Source: Oceanospirillum sp048265165 (GTDB lineage: Bacteria > Pseudomonadota > Gammaproteobacteria > Pseudomonadales > Halomonadaceae). Taken from it: a DNA stretch of 64,000 bases. Below the pieces are notes generated by a model, which made no database searches, was not told the DNA's origin, and worked only from the letters and a program-made list of their open reading frames with translations. The stretch spans positions 1 through 64,000 of the forward strand of contig NZ_JBLXCD010000010.1 in the NCBI RefSeq assembly GCF_048265165.1, read 5' to 3'. Of this stretch, positions 17,700-27,493 are shown piece by piece. The position numbers were made by a program, and so were the translations under genes. Numbering within the stretch: position 1 is the first letter of the stretch; each line of letters starts with the position of its first letter.

Positions 17700-18440
17700 T
17701 TACTTCTCTGCTACTCCCTGCTGAATAAAGCGAGCGATCCACTGCCCTACCTTCCGGTCATCCAGCGCATCTTCGGCCAGACCTTCAAGTGCCGGTTGTA
17801 ATTCTTCATCCGGGAACGCCACGCCCAGATCAGCAGTCAGCAGATCCTGCTCATACTGACGGTAAAACTCTGGATGCCCCTGAAACGTCAGGATATGATC
17901 GCCCCAGACAAGACCTGCGTTAGCGCAGCGGGGCGCACTGGCAAAAACCCGGGCTCCTTGCGGTACAGTCAGTACCTGATCCTGATGAATCGCACTGATG
18001 GCAAATTGCGTAACCGGTTCACTCACTCCATCATTACCAAAGCAAGGCAGTTGTTCGCTGACCTGGTACGCCTTGATACCCAGATTCCAGCCTCCACTAA
18101 ATTTCTCAACCTGCGCTCCCAGAGCTTCTGCAATAATCTGGTGTCCAAAGCAGATGCCTACCAGAGGGCTATGCTGTTCATGCAGGGTACGTATTAAGGT
18201 CTTTAATGACGCCATCCATGGCAGATCATCGTAAACACCATGGGCGGAGCCGGTAATCAACCAAGCCTGACACTCATCCAGGCTAGCCGGAAATTCACCA
18301 TCAATCACTGAGTAATGGCGGTATTCAAACGCCACATCTGAGCCGTTTAGCAAACGCTCAAACAGATCAGCGAAGTTGCCGTGCTGCTCCAACAGGGGCG
18401 CCGGGCCATTGTCCGTAATTAAAATACCCAATGTAATCAT
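17700..18440 (-). CDS. Class I glutamine amidotransferase-like protein, copy 1
   Basis: 246 residues with a stand-alone GATase_1 domain. PLVGICFGHQ carries nucleophile Cys97, FQGHPEF the catalytic His, and an AIHQDQVL motif near residue 150 is typical of GMP-synthase-like amidotransferases without a synthetase partner. In polyamine clusters such proteins probably hydrolyse gamma-glutamyl amides, such as gamma-glutamyl-GABA, in place of PuuD, which belongs to the separate peptidase C26 group. A homolog lies at 20754-21482, the two separated by a chemoreceptor. An AGGAAC site precedes the ATG. Confidence 0.87.
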   Translation of the reverse strand: MITLGILITDNGPAPLLEQHGNFADLFERLLNGSDVAFEYRHYSVIDGEFPASLDECQAWLITGSAHGVYDDLPWMASLKTLIRTLHEQHSPLVGICFGHQIIAEALGAQVEKFSGGWNLGIKAYQVSEQLPCFGNDGVSEPVTQFAISAIHQDQVLTVPQGARVFASAPRCANAGLVWGDHILTFQGHPEFYRQYEQDLLTADLGVAFPDEELQPALEGLAEDALDDRKVGQWIARFIQQGVAEK

Positions 18441-18466
18441 AGGGCGTTCCTTATATTGAATTAAGT

Positions 18467-20509
18467 TCAGACCTTAAAACGAGCCGTCAGACCGGACAGG
18501 TCATCAGAGAGCGTAAGCAGTCGCTCACTTTGATGCGATGAGCGTTCGGCACCCTCTGTGGTTTGGGTCGTGATGGTATGAATCTCAGTCAGGCTATGGC
18601 TGATATCCGCAACAGTCACACTCTGCTGATCAGTAGCAGTGGCGACCTGGGCATTCATCTGGCTCATGGACTGGACGGTATCACTCACCTGGTGTAGCGC
18701 CTCAAGGCTGATGTTAAGCTGCTCGCTGTATTCCGTAGCCTCTTCACTACAGCCGGACAGCGTTACAGCAGCCTGTTGAGCACCGTTCTGCAGATGCAGA
18801 ATAATATCCTCGATCTCACCGACAGACTGTTGGGTGCGGGATGCCAGAGAGCGAACCTCGTCAGCTACAACAGCAAAACCTCGTCCCGCCTCTCCGGCGC
18901 GGGCGGCTTCAATGGCAGCATTTAACGCTAAAAGATTGGTCTGCTCCGCCACAGAACGAATCACATCCACCACATCACCGATACCATCACTGCGCTCTTT
19001 CAGATCTGTCACCTGCTGCATCGAAACCTGAACCTGAGCTGCAAGGTGAGCAATAGCCTTCCGACTCTGCTCCAAATCCTGATGGCTGCTCCGCAAGACC
19101 TCACCCGCCTGCTGAGCACTCATCCGGGTCTGCTCAGCATGTTCGGCCACCTCAAAAGCACTGGCTTCCATCTCGCTGGCTGTCGCCGCCAGTCGGTTAG
19201 TTTGTGTGCTTTGCTGCTCAGCACCGGTAAGCGTCTGATCACCAATTGTCCGACTGATTTGCGCCGCCTCATGCACCGCCTGAACCGTATGGCTGATCTG
19301 GTCCACCAGATCGTGCAGATGCTGAGCCAGTGTATTGGTGCTGACCGCAACCTGAGTGATCTCATCATTGCCCTCTACAGGCACACGGGTGGTCAGGTCA
19401 CCTTCGGCAATACGGCCAATTGCCCCAACCAGTCTTGCCAGTGCTTTCTGCAGATAACGGATAAGACGAGCACCAAGGAACAGAGACAGAAGCATGGCCG
19501 CCAGAGCACCCAGTACAATAATATTCTTACCCTGAGAGAGGGTATCCAGCGTATTGGCTGTGGCGCTATTGGCCTGATCCTGGGCCGACTGAATAAAGAC
19601 CGAAATCTGCTGCTCGCTCTGTGCCACAAGCTGCTCAATTCTGAGCATTAGCTGCTCTGATTGCTGCATCGCTTCAAGCGATGCCAGATGCTGCGGCAAC
19701 GTCAGCTGAGGGTCAACCAGCTGCGCTTTATAGGGCAGCCAGGATTCGTTAAGAAGATCGGCTACTTCCTGATCCAGTGCCGGAGCCTTCGCAATGGCTT
19801 TTTCGATAAACACCAGCTTATTCTGTATCTCATCGGCCGCCTTGCGAGCTTCATCATAACGCTTTGTTTGTAAAAGCTGACGAATACCCGTATTCATAAA
19901 AGCGATATCGTCACGAATCGGCTTTAGTAGGGAGAGATATTCATACCGGAACTCTTCAAATAGCAGGTCTTCAAGTGTGTAACCCATTTCTGATGTCAGG
20001 TACTTAAAGTCTTTTGCCTGATCAGCAACAATCTGTTGCCCCTGCTGGTAAACCATCTGCGCCTGTATCATCTGTCTGGCCAGGGTGAAAATCTGTGCAC
20101 TAAGCTGCTCAGCCTCGCTAACCCCCTTCACCCCCAGAGCCTTAAGTTGAGCAAAGTCCTGCTCAAATGCCTGCCCCAGCCCCTGCAGACGGCCTTCAAT
20201 GGCCCCACGGTCAGTCTGATGACCTGTTATAAGCTGTAGCAACAGGTACTTGGTTTCCGCCAGGTTACCCCTGAGATTACCACTGAGATAGACCCTTGGT
20301 GACGCTTTATTGACCACCACCCCAACATCACGCCCGACAGAATTAAAGCTGTAATACGCGCTGGCAGAGGTCAACATAAAGAGCAACAAAATCAGTCCCA
20401 GTGTTAGCGTAATACGCAGACTGACTGAAAGTGACGCAAAGCGGGACAAGCCTTTGTTTTCTGTAACAGAAGATGTCGGTGCTGATGCTATAGAAGCAGT
20501 AACTGGCAT
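18467..20509 (-). CDS. Methyl-accepting chemotaxis protein with long helical periplasmic domain
   Basis: About 680 residues. Membrane helix 1 (about residues 28-52) is followed by an all-helical periplasmic region of about 270 residues that looks like a helical bimodular (HBM) sensor, then membrane helix 2 (about 330-350), HAMP (ARLVGAIGRIAEGDLTTRV) and the MCP hairpin with tip EQTNLLALNAAIEAARAGE. HBM receptors such as McpS bind organic acids; the ligand here is not known. I prefer the second ATG (20507-20509), nine bases after AAAGG, over the ATG two codons upstream. It lies 26 bases before the amidotransferase gene, so the two may be co-transcribed. Confidence 0.92.
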   Translation of the reverse strand: MPVTASIASAPTSSVTENKGLSRFASLSVSLRITLTLGLILLLFMLTSASAYYSFNSVGRDVGVVVNKASPRVYLSGNLRGNLAETKYLLLQLITGHQTDRGAIEGRLQGLGQAFEQDFAQLKALGVKGVSEAEQLSAQIFTLARQMIQAQMVYQQGQQIVADQAKDFKYLTSEMGYTLEDLLFEEFRYEYLSLLKPIRDDIAFMNTGIRQLLQTKRYDEARKAADEIQNKLVFIEKAIAKAPALDQEVADLLNESWLPYKAQLVDPQLTLPQHLASLEAMQQSEQLMLRIEQLVAQSEQQISVFIQSAQDQANSATANTLDTLSQGKNIIVLGALAAMLLSLFLGARLIRYLQKALARLVGAIGRIAEGDLTTRVPVEGNDEITQVAVSTNTLAQHLHDLVDQISHTVQAVHEAAQISRTIGDQTLTGAEQQSTQTNRLAATASEMEASAFEVAEHAEQTRMSAQQAGEVLRSSHQDLEQSRKAIAHLAAQVQVSMQQVTDLKERSDGIGDVVDVIRSVAEQTNLLALNAAIEAARAGEAGRGFAVVADEVRSLASRTQQSVGEIEDIILHLQNGAQQAAVTLSGCSEEATEYSEQLNISLEALHQVSDTVQSMSQMNAQVATATDQQSVTVADISHSLTEIHTITTQTTEGAERSSHQSERLLTLSDDLSGLTARFKV

Positions 20510-20753
20510 AATCATTTACCTTTACAGCAAAGCTGCTGCCCTTACAGGGTGATGACAAAAAGTCCGGTGCACAGTCAAAATTTGATTAAATACTCTAATT
20601 CCCGGCTAATGTCGGTTCAATTCTGTAACTGTCGATACATTTAGGGAAATTTGCGCTGAATACAGCTATGTTAAACAGAAATCGCATGGTTTTGAGTAAT
20701 ACAGCGACCACACCGGCAGGCTTTTTAAGCCAGCCGGTGAAGTGTCTGACCTA

Positions 20754-21482
20754 TCAGGCCTTCGGGGCACGCTGGGTCAGAAAATCTGCCATCCAGTGAG
20801 CCACCATTACAGAGTCGGTTTCGGCATCTTTATCGTTAACCATAGCCAGACCCAGTTCAGCTACCTCGTCGGGAATCACATCGCCTTTACGTAAAGCGAT
20901 CAGTTTATTCTCGTAGCTGATACTAAACTCCGGGTGCGCCTGAAGTGTCATAATGCGATCATCATAGACAAGTCCTGCGTAGGTACAAAAATCAGAGGTT
21001 GCGAATACTTCAGCATTATCCGGCTTGGTCAGCACCTGATCCTGATGCATGGCACTGATGCAGAATGACGATGGTGCACCCTTCAGAAAATCAAAAGCAG
21101 GATTCACCTCATAACTATGTAGCCCTACCCCCCAGCCACCGGAATATTTATCCACCTGACCGCCAAAGGCATCGGCTACAATCTGGTGACCAAAGCAGAT
21201 TCCCACCAAAGGGCGCTCGGCCCGATGGATATCAAGAACCAGAGTCTTTAGTTGCTGCATCCAGGGCAGATTTTGATACACATTGAACTTAGAGCCGGTA
21301 ATAATCCAGCCGTCACAGTCTGTAGCTCCGCCGGGAAATTGCCCATCACGCACATCATAAACCTGATATTCAAAGGCGTGGCCGGACTGCTGAAACAGCT
21401 GCACAAACAGATCTGCGTAAGAGCCATACTCGTTAATTAATTCATCTGGCGTAATACCGGTCGCCAAAATACCAATTTTCAT
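20754..21482 (-). CDS. Class I glutamine amidotransferase-like protein, copy 2
   Basis: 242 residues, same family and length as the protein at 17700. Nucleophile Cys96 is in PLVGICFGHQ, the AMHQDQVL motif is present, and the catalytic His is in LQAHPEFSISYE. It is last in the minus-strand series puuA-potF-potG-potH-potI, 138 bases after potI, which is where Pseudomonas clusters carry spuA. A gamma-glutamyl amide hydrolase role in putrescine breakdown is therefore likely but inferred. It begins MKIGILATGI after a CAGGTACAG ribosome site. Confidence 0.87.
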   Translation of the reverse strand: MKIGILATGITPDELINEYGSYADLFVQLFQQSGHAFEYQVYDVRDGQFPGGATDCDGWIITGSKFNVYQNLPWMQQLKTLVLDIHRAERPLVGICFGHQIVADAFGGQVDKYSGGWGVGLHSYEVNPAFDFLKGAPSSFCISAMHQDQVLTKPDNAEVFATSDFCTYAGLVYDDRIMTLQAHPEFSISYENKLIALRKGDVIPDEVAELGLAMVNDKDAETDSVMVAHWMADFLTQRAPKA

Positions 21483-21620
21483 CGTCTGTACCTGTTACCG
21501 TAATCGTTGCAGTGATTTAAGAAGTTTGAAAGATTTTCCTGATCTCAAAACCCCGGACTCCCGGCGAAAGCCGGAAGCCCTGATAGAAAAATAATGAAAA
21601 TAAAACAAGGTCACCCGTGA

Positions 21621-22439
21621 TCAGTTATCCGGTTGAGCCAGCAGGCGAGCCTGACGGCGCATCTGATACATGGCCCCGATAACCCCCAGAGCAACCACCA
21701 GAATCATCAGTGTTGCCAGAGCATTAACTTCAGGTGTTACACCCAGTCGAACTTTGGAGAAGATCACCATTGGCAGAGTGCTGTTACCCGGCCCGGATAC
21801 AAAACTGGCGATCACCAGATCATCCAGCGACAGGGTAAACGACAGCAACCAACCGGAGATAATCGCCGGAGAGATCAGGGGCAGCGTCACCAGAAAGAAC
21901 AGAGAGGAAGGTTTCGCCCCCAGATCCATCGCCGCTTCTTCCAGTGACTCATCCATCGAAGAGAGGCGGGCCTGCACAATGACCGCCACATACGCCATGC
22001 AGAAGGTGGTGTGCGCAATGATGATGGTGCCTGTGCCACGACCCGCGGGCCAGCCAAAGGCGGCTTCCATCGCCACAAACAGCAGCAGCAAAGACAAACC
22101 TGTGATCACTTCAGGCATCACCAAAGGGGCTGATATCCAGCCGGACAGAATCATCTTGCCCCGGAACGGGCCAAAGCGACTCAGAACAAAACCTGCCATG
22201 GTGCCCAATACGACGGCCAGTGTGGCGGTGATAAACGCGATCTTAAAACTCAGTAGCGCTGCATCGATAATCTGATCGTTGCGGAACAGCTCGGCATACC
22301 ATTTCAGAGACCAGCCGCCCCAAACCGTTACCAGTTTGGAGGCATTAAAGCTGTAAATGATCAACGCGATAATCGGCGCGTAGAGAAAGAGAAAACCAAA
22401 GCCTGCGCTTATATTTAAAAATAGTGAACGGCGTTTCAT
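21621..22439 (-). CDS. potI: Polyamine ABC transporter permease PotI
   Basis: 272 residues with six predicted membrane helices and the cytoplasmic EAA loop (MDESLEEAAMDLGAKPSSLFFLVTLPL) that docks onto the ATPase. Sequence and order match PotI/SpuH of putrescine importers. The start codon shares one base with the potH stop (TAATG), implying translational coupling. The C-terminus ends shortly after the last helix. Confidence 0.95.
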   Translation of the reverse strand: MKRRSLFLNISAGFGFLFLYAPIIALIIYSFNASKLVTVWGGWSLKWYAELFRNDQIIDAALLSFKIAFITATLAVVLGTMAGFVLSRFGPFRGKMILSGWISAPLVMPEVITGLSLLLLFVAMEAAFGWPAGRGTGTIIIAHTTFCMAYVAVIVQARLSSMDESLEEAAMDLGAKPSSLFFLVTLPLISPAIISGWLLSFTLSLDDLVIASFVSGPGNSTLPMVIFSKVRLGVTPEVNALATLMILVVALGVIGAMYQMRRQARLLAQPDN

Positions 22440-23392
22440 TATGCAGTCCCCTCTTTGCCCTGGCTGTTACGGATCAGCATGATCGGCAACACCAGAATAA
22501 TCAGCATGACAACAGCAACCGCAGATGCCATCGGCCAGTCACGATTCAGGAAGAACTCATCCCAAAGCACACGACCTATCATCAGGGTATCGGAACCACC
22601 TAGCAGCGCCGGAATCACAAACTCACCCACCGCCGGGATAAATACCAGCAGACAGCCTGCAACCACACCGGGCATCGCCAAAGGCAACGTAATCAGAAAA
22701 AAGCTCTGATACGGGCGGGCACCCAGATCTTCTGCGGCTTCCAACAGGGTCATATCCATTTTTTCCAGCGCGCTATACAGAGGCAGCACCATAAAGGGCA
22801 GGTAGGTGTAAACAATACCGATATAGACCGCAAAGTCCGTCTGCATCATGATTAACGGCTGATCAATCAGCCCCAGACTCATCAGGGTTTCATTGATCAG
22901 ACCGTTCTTTTTCAGCAGCCCCATCCAGGCGTAAACCCGCAGCAGGAAAGAGGTCCAGAACGGCAGAATAACCAGGGCTAACAGCAAGGCACGGGTTGAA
23001 CCTTCGGTACGGGCCATCAGATAAGCGATAGGGAAAGCGACCAAAAGCGTAAAGAATGTCGAGATGGCGGCTACCTTAATCGAACTCAGATAAGCGCTAA
23101 GGTAGAAGTCATCTTCCAGTAAAAACAGGTAATTACTCAGACTGATCTTTAAGGTGACGTAGGCCTCTTCCAGGTTCCAGTCCAGAATCGGAGTATAAGG
23201 CGGTACCGCAATGGCCGCCTCAGACAGTGAGATTTTGAACACCACGACAAAAGGAATAAAGAAGAAGATCGCCAACCAGAGATAAGGTACCGAAACCACC
23301 GAGAAACGGCCCCAGTTCACCCGGCGGAAGAAATTGTATCGGGTCATCTTGGCATAGGAGTCATTGATCCATGCAATCTTGGAAGCACTCAT
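22439..23392 (-). CDS. potH: Polyamine ABC transporter permease PotH
   Basis: 317 residues from the chosen start (MSASKIAWINDSYAKMTRYN). It has six membrane helices, with the EAA loop LLEAAEDLGARPYQSFFLITLPLA near residue 220. PotH pairs with PotI to form the transmembrane channel. The ATG overlaps the potG stop in an ATGA arrangement, which decides the start over a non-ATG codon 11 codons upstream inside potG. A short N-terminal cytoplasmic tail precedes the first helix, as usual. Confidence 0.95.
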   Translation of the reverse strand: MSASKIAWINDSYAKMTRYNFFRRVNWGRFSVVSVPYLWLAIFFFIPFVVVFKISLSEAAIAVPPYTPILDWNLEEAYVTLKISLSNYLFLLEDDFYLSAYLSSIKVAAISTFFTLLVAFPIAYLMARTEGSTRALLLALVILPFWTSFLLRVYAWMGLLKKNGLINETLMSLGLIDQPLIMMQTDFAVYIGIVYTYLPFMVLPLYSALEKMDMTLLEAAEDLGARPYQSFFLITLPLAMPGVVAGCLLVFIPAVGEFVIPALLGGSDTLMIGRVLWDEFFLNRDWPMASAVAVVMLIILVLPIMLIRNSQGKEGTA

Positions 23393-24555
23393 GACGTTAA
23401 CACCACACAGCTGTCCATATCCCACGACAGAAAGACTTTGTCGTCCCAGGTAAAGCGGCCACCGGATTCACGATTAGTGTTCGGCTGAGTTACACGAACT
23501 TCTTTGCCACTGGCCAGTTTAACTTTAAAGACCGACAGGCTACCCATGTAGGCGATATCCAGAATGGTGCCCTGCAAACAGTTATATTGCTGGTTCGGGC
23601 GAATTTCGCTGACCCGGATTTTTTCAGGACGAACAGCAACGTGGACTTCCTGATTCGGCGCACAGCTGATGCCATGGTTAACGCGGAGTTCACCACCGGC
23701 TTCCGGTGATGTCACGCAGACAGTATCAGGCTCATCGACCGTCACCTGCCCTTCAAAAAGGTTCACCGAACCAACAAACTCCGCCACAAAGCGGCTATTC
23801 GGATATTCATAGACATCCTGAGGTTCATCGGTTTGTACAATGACACCGTGATTCATCACACCGATACGGGAAGCCAGCGTCATCGCCTCTTCCTGATCGT
23901 GGGTCACCACCACAAAGGTCACACCCAGTTCATCCTGAATATTGATCAGTTCGAACTGTGTTTCTTCACGCAGTTTTTTGTCCAGAGCACCCAAAGGCTC
24001 ATCCAGCAGGAGCAGTTTAGGTCGCTTAATCAGAGAACGGGCCAAAGCCACACGCTGACGCTGACCACCGGACAGTTGATTGGGTTTGCGCTTACCCAGA
24101 TGACCCAACTGAACCAGACTCAGCATTTCGGCAACGCGTTTTTTAACTTCCGCCCCGCGAATACCTTCACGCTTAAGACCAAAAGCAACATTTTCCGCAA
24201 CCGTCAGATGAGGGAAAAGCGCGTAGGACTGAAACATCATATTGACCGGTCGGTTCCAGGGCTGGGTCCCCCCCATATCGACGCCATCAATCAGAATCCG
24301 GCCACTTGTGGGTGTTTCAAAGCCCGCCAGCATACGTAACAGTGTACTTTTACCGGAGCCGGACCCCCCCAGTAAACAAAAGAGTTCATTCTTGTAGATA
24401 TCCAGCGAAATGTTGTCTACCGCGATAAAATCATCGAATTTTTTTGTAATGTTTTCGATCTGAACAAACGGCTGAGCATCGGTTTTCCAGCTGGGCACCT
24501 GTACGTTCGTCCGTTCACTGATTTGACTAAGATCTGTATGTTGCGGAGAAGTCAT
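23389..24555 (-). CDS. potG: Polyamine ABC transporter ATP-binding protein PotG
   Basis: 388 residues. Walker A GGSGSGKST (about 68-76), the LSGGQRQRVALARSL signature, Walker B LLLLDEPLGALD and the H-loop VVVTHDQEEAM are all intact. A C-terminal TOBE regulatory domain (about 300-388) follows. It energises putrescine import by PotFGHI. It lies 76 bases after potF; the gap contains a GC-rich hairpin (24594-24625) that may keep potF expression higher than the rest. Confidence 0.95.
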   Translation of the reverse strand: MTSPQHTDLSQISERTNVQVPSWKTDAQPFVQIENITKKFDDFIAVDNISLDIYKNELFCLLGGSGSGKSTLLRMLAGFETPTSGRILIDGVDMGGTQPWNRPVNMMFQSYALFPHLTVAENVAFGLKREGIRGAEVKKRVAEMLSLVQLGHLGKRKPNQLSGGQRQRVALARSLIKRPKLLLLDEPLGALDKKLREETQFELINIQDELGVTFVVVTHDQEEAMTLASRIGVMNHGVIVQTDEPQDVYEYPNSRFVAEFVGSVNLFEGQVTVDEPDTVCVTSPEAGGELRVNHGISCAPNQEVHVAVRPEKIRVSEIRPNQQYNCLQGTILDIAYMGSLSVFKVKLASGKEVRVTQPNTNRESGGRFTWDDKVFLSWDMDSCVVLTS

Positions 24556-24593
24556 AAAACACTCGACTCTTATGTAGTATTGTTATTGTTCAA

Positions 24594-24625
24594 GGCCTCC
24601 CGCCCTTTAACAGGCAGAAGGCCTC
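24594..24625 (-). promoter_or_regulatory. Intercistronic hairpin between potF and potG
   Basis: On the minus strand AGGCCTTCTGCC pairs with GGGCGGGAGGCCT, with a few G-U pairs, around a short loop. There is no T tract. Hairpins in this position commonly protect the binding-protein part of ABC transporter messages. Confidence 0.5.
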
Positions 24626-24631
24626 TGACCT

Positions 24632-25723
24632 TTATCGGCCTGTTTTGATATTGACCCAGGTACGGGTTAACAGACGGTCAAATCTTGAAGTATGGGCTTT
24701 CTGTGCAAACAGCTTGGCTTTGACAGCGTCTGAAGGATAGATGCCCGGATTAGAGATTACATCTTCATTCAGCAGAGGCTCAGCAGCTTTATTCGGCACG
24801 GCATAGTAAACATAGTTGGAAATACCCGCCGCGGTTTCACCTTGCAGGATGTAATCGATAAACTGGTGTGCTGCTTCAGGATGTGGCGCATCAGCAGGAA
24901 TAGCCAGCAGATCGAACCAGATCAGCGTTCCCTCTTTCGGGATGGAATAGCCAACATTGACACCCTGACCGGCCTCTTCTGCCCGGCTTTGCGCCTGCAG
25001 GATGTCGCCGTTGTAGCCCAGTGCCACACAGATATCACCATTGGCCAGATCTGAGATATATTTGCCGGAATGGAAGTACTTGTAGTCGCCACGCACCTTT
25101 TCCAGCACTTCAGCACCCTTTTTCAGGTCTTTTTTGCTTTCAGAGTTCGGATCAACCCCAGCGTAGTTCTGGGCGATTGCCATCACTTCTGCCGGAGAGT
25201 CCAGCACACCAATACCGCAATCTTTCAGTTTAGCCGTCACTTCCGGGTTAAAAATCAGATCCAGAGTGTCAAACTCCATATCCCCTAAGCGAGCTTTTAC
25301 TGCATCGACATTATAGCCCAGACCGACCGTTCCCCAAGCATAAGGTATGTTGTGCAGGTTACCTTCGTCGTGACTGGAAATTTTCTCCACCAGAGCAGCA
25401 TCCAGGTTACCCAGATTACTCAGTTTGGATTTATCAATCTCACTATAGATTCCGGCCTGCAGCTGGCGTTCCAGGAAAGCACCGGTAGGGACAACAACAT
25501 CATAGCCTGAACCACCAGCCATGAGCTTGGCTTCCAGAACTTCGTTACTGTCATAAACATCATAGTTAACCTTGATACCCGTTTCCTTCTCAAATCGGGT
25601 AATCGCTTCCGGCTCAATATAGTCGGACCAGTTATAGATGTTCAGCACCTTATCATCGGCAAGGGCATTACCGGCAAGTAGTGCACTGCATACAGACAGG
25701 GTAAGGGCTTTTTTTATTGTCAT
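24632..25723 (-). CDS. potF: Polyamine ABC-transporter periplasmic binding protein PotF
   Basis: 363 residues from the chosen ATG: an AGAGGAA ribosome site precedes MTIKKALTLSV, whereas an in-frame start 15 codons upstream adds a charged segment before the signal peptide. Signal peptide about 1-22, cleaved at NALA-DDK. The mature fold (LNIYNWSDYIEPEAITRFEK, DSNEVLEAKLMAGGSGYDVV, the KYISDLANGDICVALGYNGD site) is that of PotF/SpuD, the putrescine or spermidine receptor. It lies between puuA (197 bases away) and potGHI, in one operon. Confidence 0.95.
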   Translation of the reverse strand: MTIKKALTLSVCSALLAGNALADDKVLNIYNWSDYIEPEAITRFEKETGIKVNYDVYDSNEVLEAKLMAGGSGYDVVVPTGAFLERQLQAGIYSEIDKSKLSNLGNLDAALVEKISSHDEGNLHNIPYAWGTVGLGYNVDAVKARLGDMEFDTLDLIFNPEVTAKLKDCGIGVLDSPAEVMAIAQNYAGVDPNSESKKDLKKGAEVLEKVRGDYKYFHSGKYISDLANGDICVALGYNGDILQAQSRAEEAGQGVNVGYSIPKEGTLIWFDLLAIPADAPHPEAAHQFIDYILQGETAAGISNYVYYAVPNKAAEPLLNEDVISNPGIYPSDAVKAKLFAQKAHTSRFDRLLTRTWVNIKTGR

Positions 25724-25920
25724 GTTCAGTTCCTCTGAAAGAGCACGCCCGATCAAGGTGTCGTGCATTATTTTTTATCGTAGATTGCGGGTTAATTCAT
25801 TCTTCTTCCTAAACGTTCCGGCCAGAAGGCTGGCCTCCCGGATCGAATCATTTTCATGGCAGGCATAACCGCCTTTACCTGTCTGCTACCCTGCCGGTCT
25901 CACACTGAGAGCAGGTCGGT

Positions 25921-27294
25921 TTACAGATAGGCTTCATATTCGATATCAGAGATACGCCCCTGAATCTTGCGCTGCTCCTGCTCTTTGGCAGCCGAGAACA
26001 CACGGATAAAGGATTCACCCATATACTCTTTCAGCACTTCACTCTCTTTCAGTGCTTCAGTGGCATCATCCCAGCGGGTTGGCAGACGAGGCAGATCACG
26101 CGCCTCAGCTTCAGCATAAGCGTCACCTTCAATTGCAGATGGTGGCTGAAGCTTGTTCTCAATACCGTATAAAGCACCTGCAAGCACAGAGGCCAGTACC
26201 AGATATGGGTTAGCATCAGCACCGGACACACGGTGCTCAATACGACGGGCCACAGGCTCACTTTCCGGTACACGCAGGGCAACAGTACGGTTCTCATAAC
26301 CCCAGCTGGCAAATGTCGGCGCATGAGCACCAGCGGCAAAGCGTCGGTATGAATTCAGATGAGGTGCAAAGATCAGCATACTGTCAGCCATGGTTTCCAT
26401 CAGTCCTGCAATGGCATGACGCAGAAGTTCAGAACCCGCTTCAGTGCCATCGTTAAAGACGTTATTACCGTCGTTATCGATCAGGCTGAAATGCGTGTGG
26501 AAACCATTACCGCTCTTATCGGCATAAGGTTTAGCCATAAAGGTCGCACCATAACCGTGCTTACGGGCAACGCCTTTAACCAGACGTTTGAACAGGGTAG
26601 CGTGGTCTCCAGCCAGAGCCGGATCAGCCACATGCATCAGGTTGATTTCAAACTGACCGGGGCCCAACTCAGAAATAATCGTATCCGCCGGAATGCCCTG
26701 CTCCTCGCAAGCGCTGCGGACATCGGCAAAAAAGGAGGAAAGGCCATCCATCTCTTCAATGGAGTAGCAGTCCGTCTCCGTCAGACGACGACCATGACCT
26801 TCCGCAAGAACTGGCGGCTCAGGGAAACGCTGCTCTTCAGAAGCTCCATCCAGCAGATAGAACTCCAACTCGGTGGCCATCACAGGCGTCAGACCGATCC
26901 GGGCAAAGCGATCAACAATACTCAGCAGAATTTGGCGAGGGTCGGCATCAAAAGGTTTACCATCCGGATCAAACATCATGGCCAACACCTGATCCCGGGG
27001 AGCATCCGCCCAGGGTACATTCACAGGATTTGCATGCACCGGCATACAAACGCCATCACTGTCGCCGGTTTCAAAAACCAGGCCATTTTCCAGTACATCA
27101 TCACCCCAGTTATCAAAACCGATAACAGAGCGCGGTAGCTTAACGCCCTCTTTAAACGCCTTCTCTGAACCATTAGCCGGCATACGTTTACCGCGCAGAT
27201 TCCCATTCAGGTCGGTAATAAACAGATCAAACTCTTTGTTGCCGGTATCTGAGCTATCAAAGCTCTTGTTATCACCATTAAAATTCACAGACAT
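25921..27294 (-). CDS. puuA: Gamma-glutamylputrescine synthetase (glutamine-synthetase family), copy 2
   Basis: 457 residues of the GS fold. It opens with a Ser/Asp/Asn-rich tail before EFDLFITDLNGNLRGKRM; ATELEFYLL, PGQFEINLMHV and NGFHTHFSLID carry metal ligands, and APHLNSYRRFAAGAHAP and EPVARRIEHRVSGADANPYL close the active site. It ligates glutamate to putrescine with ATP. It is the first gene of the minus-strand operon puuA-potFGHI-amidotransferase, matching spuB in Pseudomonas. The promoter region facing the GntR gene carries GATC-centred palindromes that may control it. Confidence 0.94.
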   Translation of the reverse strand: MSVNFNGDNKSFDSSDTGNKEFDLFITDLNGNLRGKRMPANGSEKAFKEGVKLPRSVIGFDNWGDDVLENGLVFETGDSDGVCMPVHANPVNVPWADAPRDQVLAMMFDPDGKPFDADPRQILLSIVDRFARIGLTPVMATELEFYLLDGASEEQRFPEPPVLAEGHGRRLTETDCYSIEEMDGLSSFFADVRSACEEQGIPADTIISELGPGQFEINLMHVADPALAGDHATLFKRLVKGVARKHGYGATFMAKPYADKSGNGFHTHFSLIDNDGNNVFNDGTEAGSELLRHAIAGLMETMADSMLIFAPHLNSYRRFAAGAHAPTFASWGYENRTVALRVPESEPVARRIEHRVSGADANPYLVLASVLAGALYGIENKLQPPSAIEGDAYAEAEARDLPRLPTRWDDATEALKESEVLKEYMGESFIRVFSAAKEQEQRKIQGRISDIEYEAYL

Positions 27295-27441
27295 TTTCTA
27301 TCTCTCTTATAAAACTTTGCGAAATGCGCCAGCCGTCATACTTCTTGCATCGGAATCAGCCGGACAAAAAAATTGAAGCCTTGCTACCACCTGATACCGG
27401 AAATACTTTGATGTCATAGCGTGACCCGTATCAGGAAAAAC

Positions 27442-27493
27442 TTATTTATTTGTGATCACATTTTCTGTTAATGATATGATCACAAATAAATAA
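27442..27493. promoter_or_regulatory. Large inverted repeat, probable regulator site in puuA/GntR divergent region
   Basis: TTATTTATTTGTGATCA (27442-27458) and its exact reverse complement TGATCACAAATAAATAA (27477-27493), 18 bases apart. Each arm contains the TTTGTGATCA element repeated around this locus. A further copy, TTTTGGTGATCACAAG, lies at 27534-27549, and a half site is near 27566-27574. The rest of 27295-27679 shows no gene. Confidence 0.8.

Noticed and set aside
26359..27138. 259-codon open frame antisense to the second puuA
   Set aside because: It mirrors the codon pattern of the glutamine-synthetase-like gene and shows no domain or ribosome site of its own.
27442..27493. CRP binding sites
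   Set aside because: The TGTGATCACA cores lack the six-base spacer between TGTGA and TCACA halves that CRP needs.
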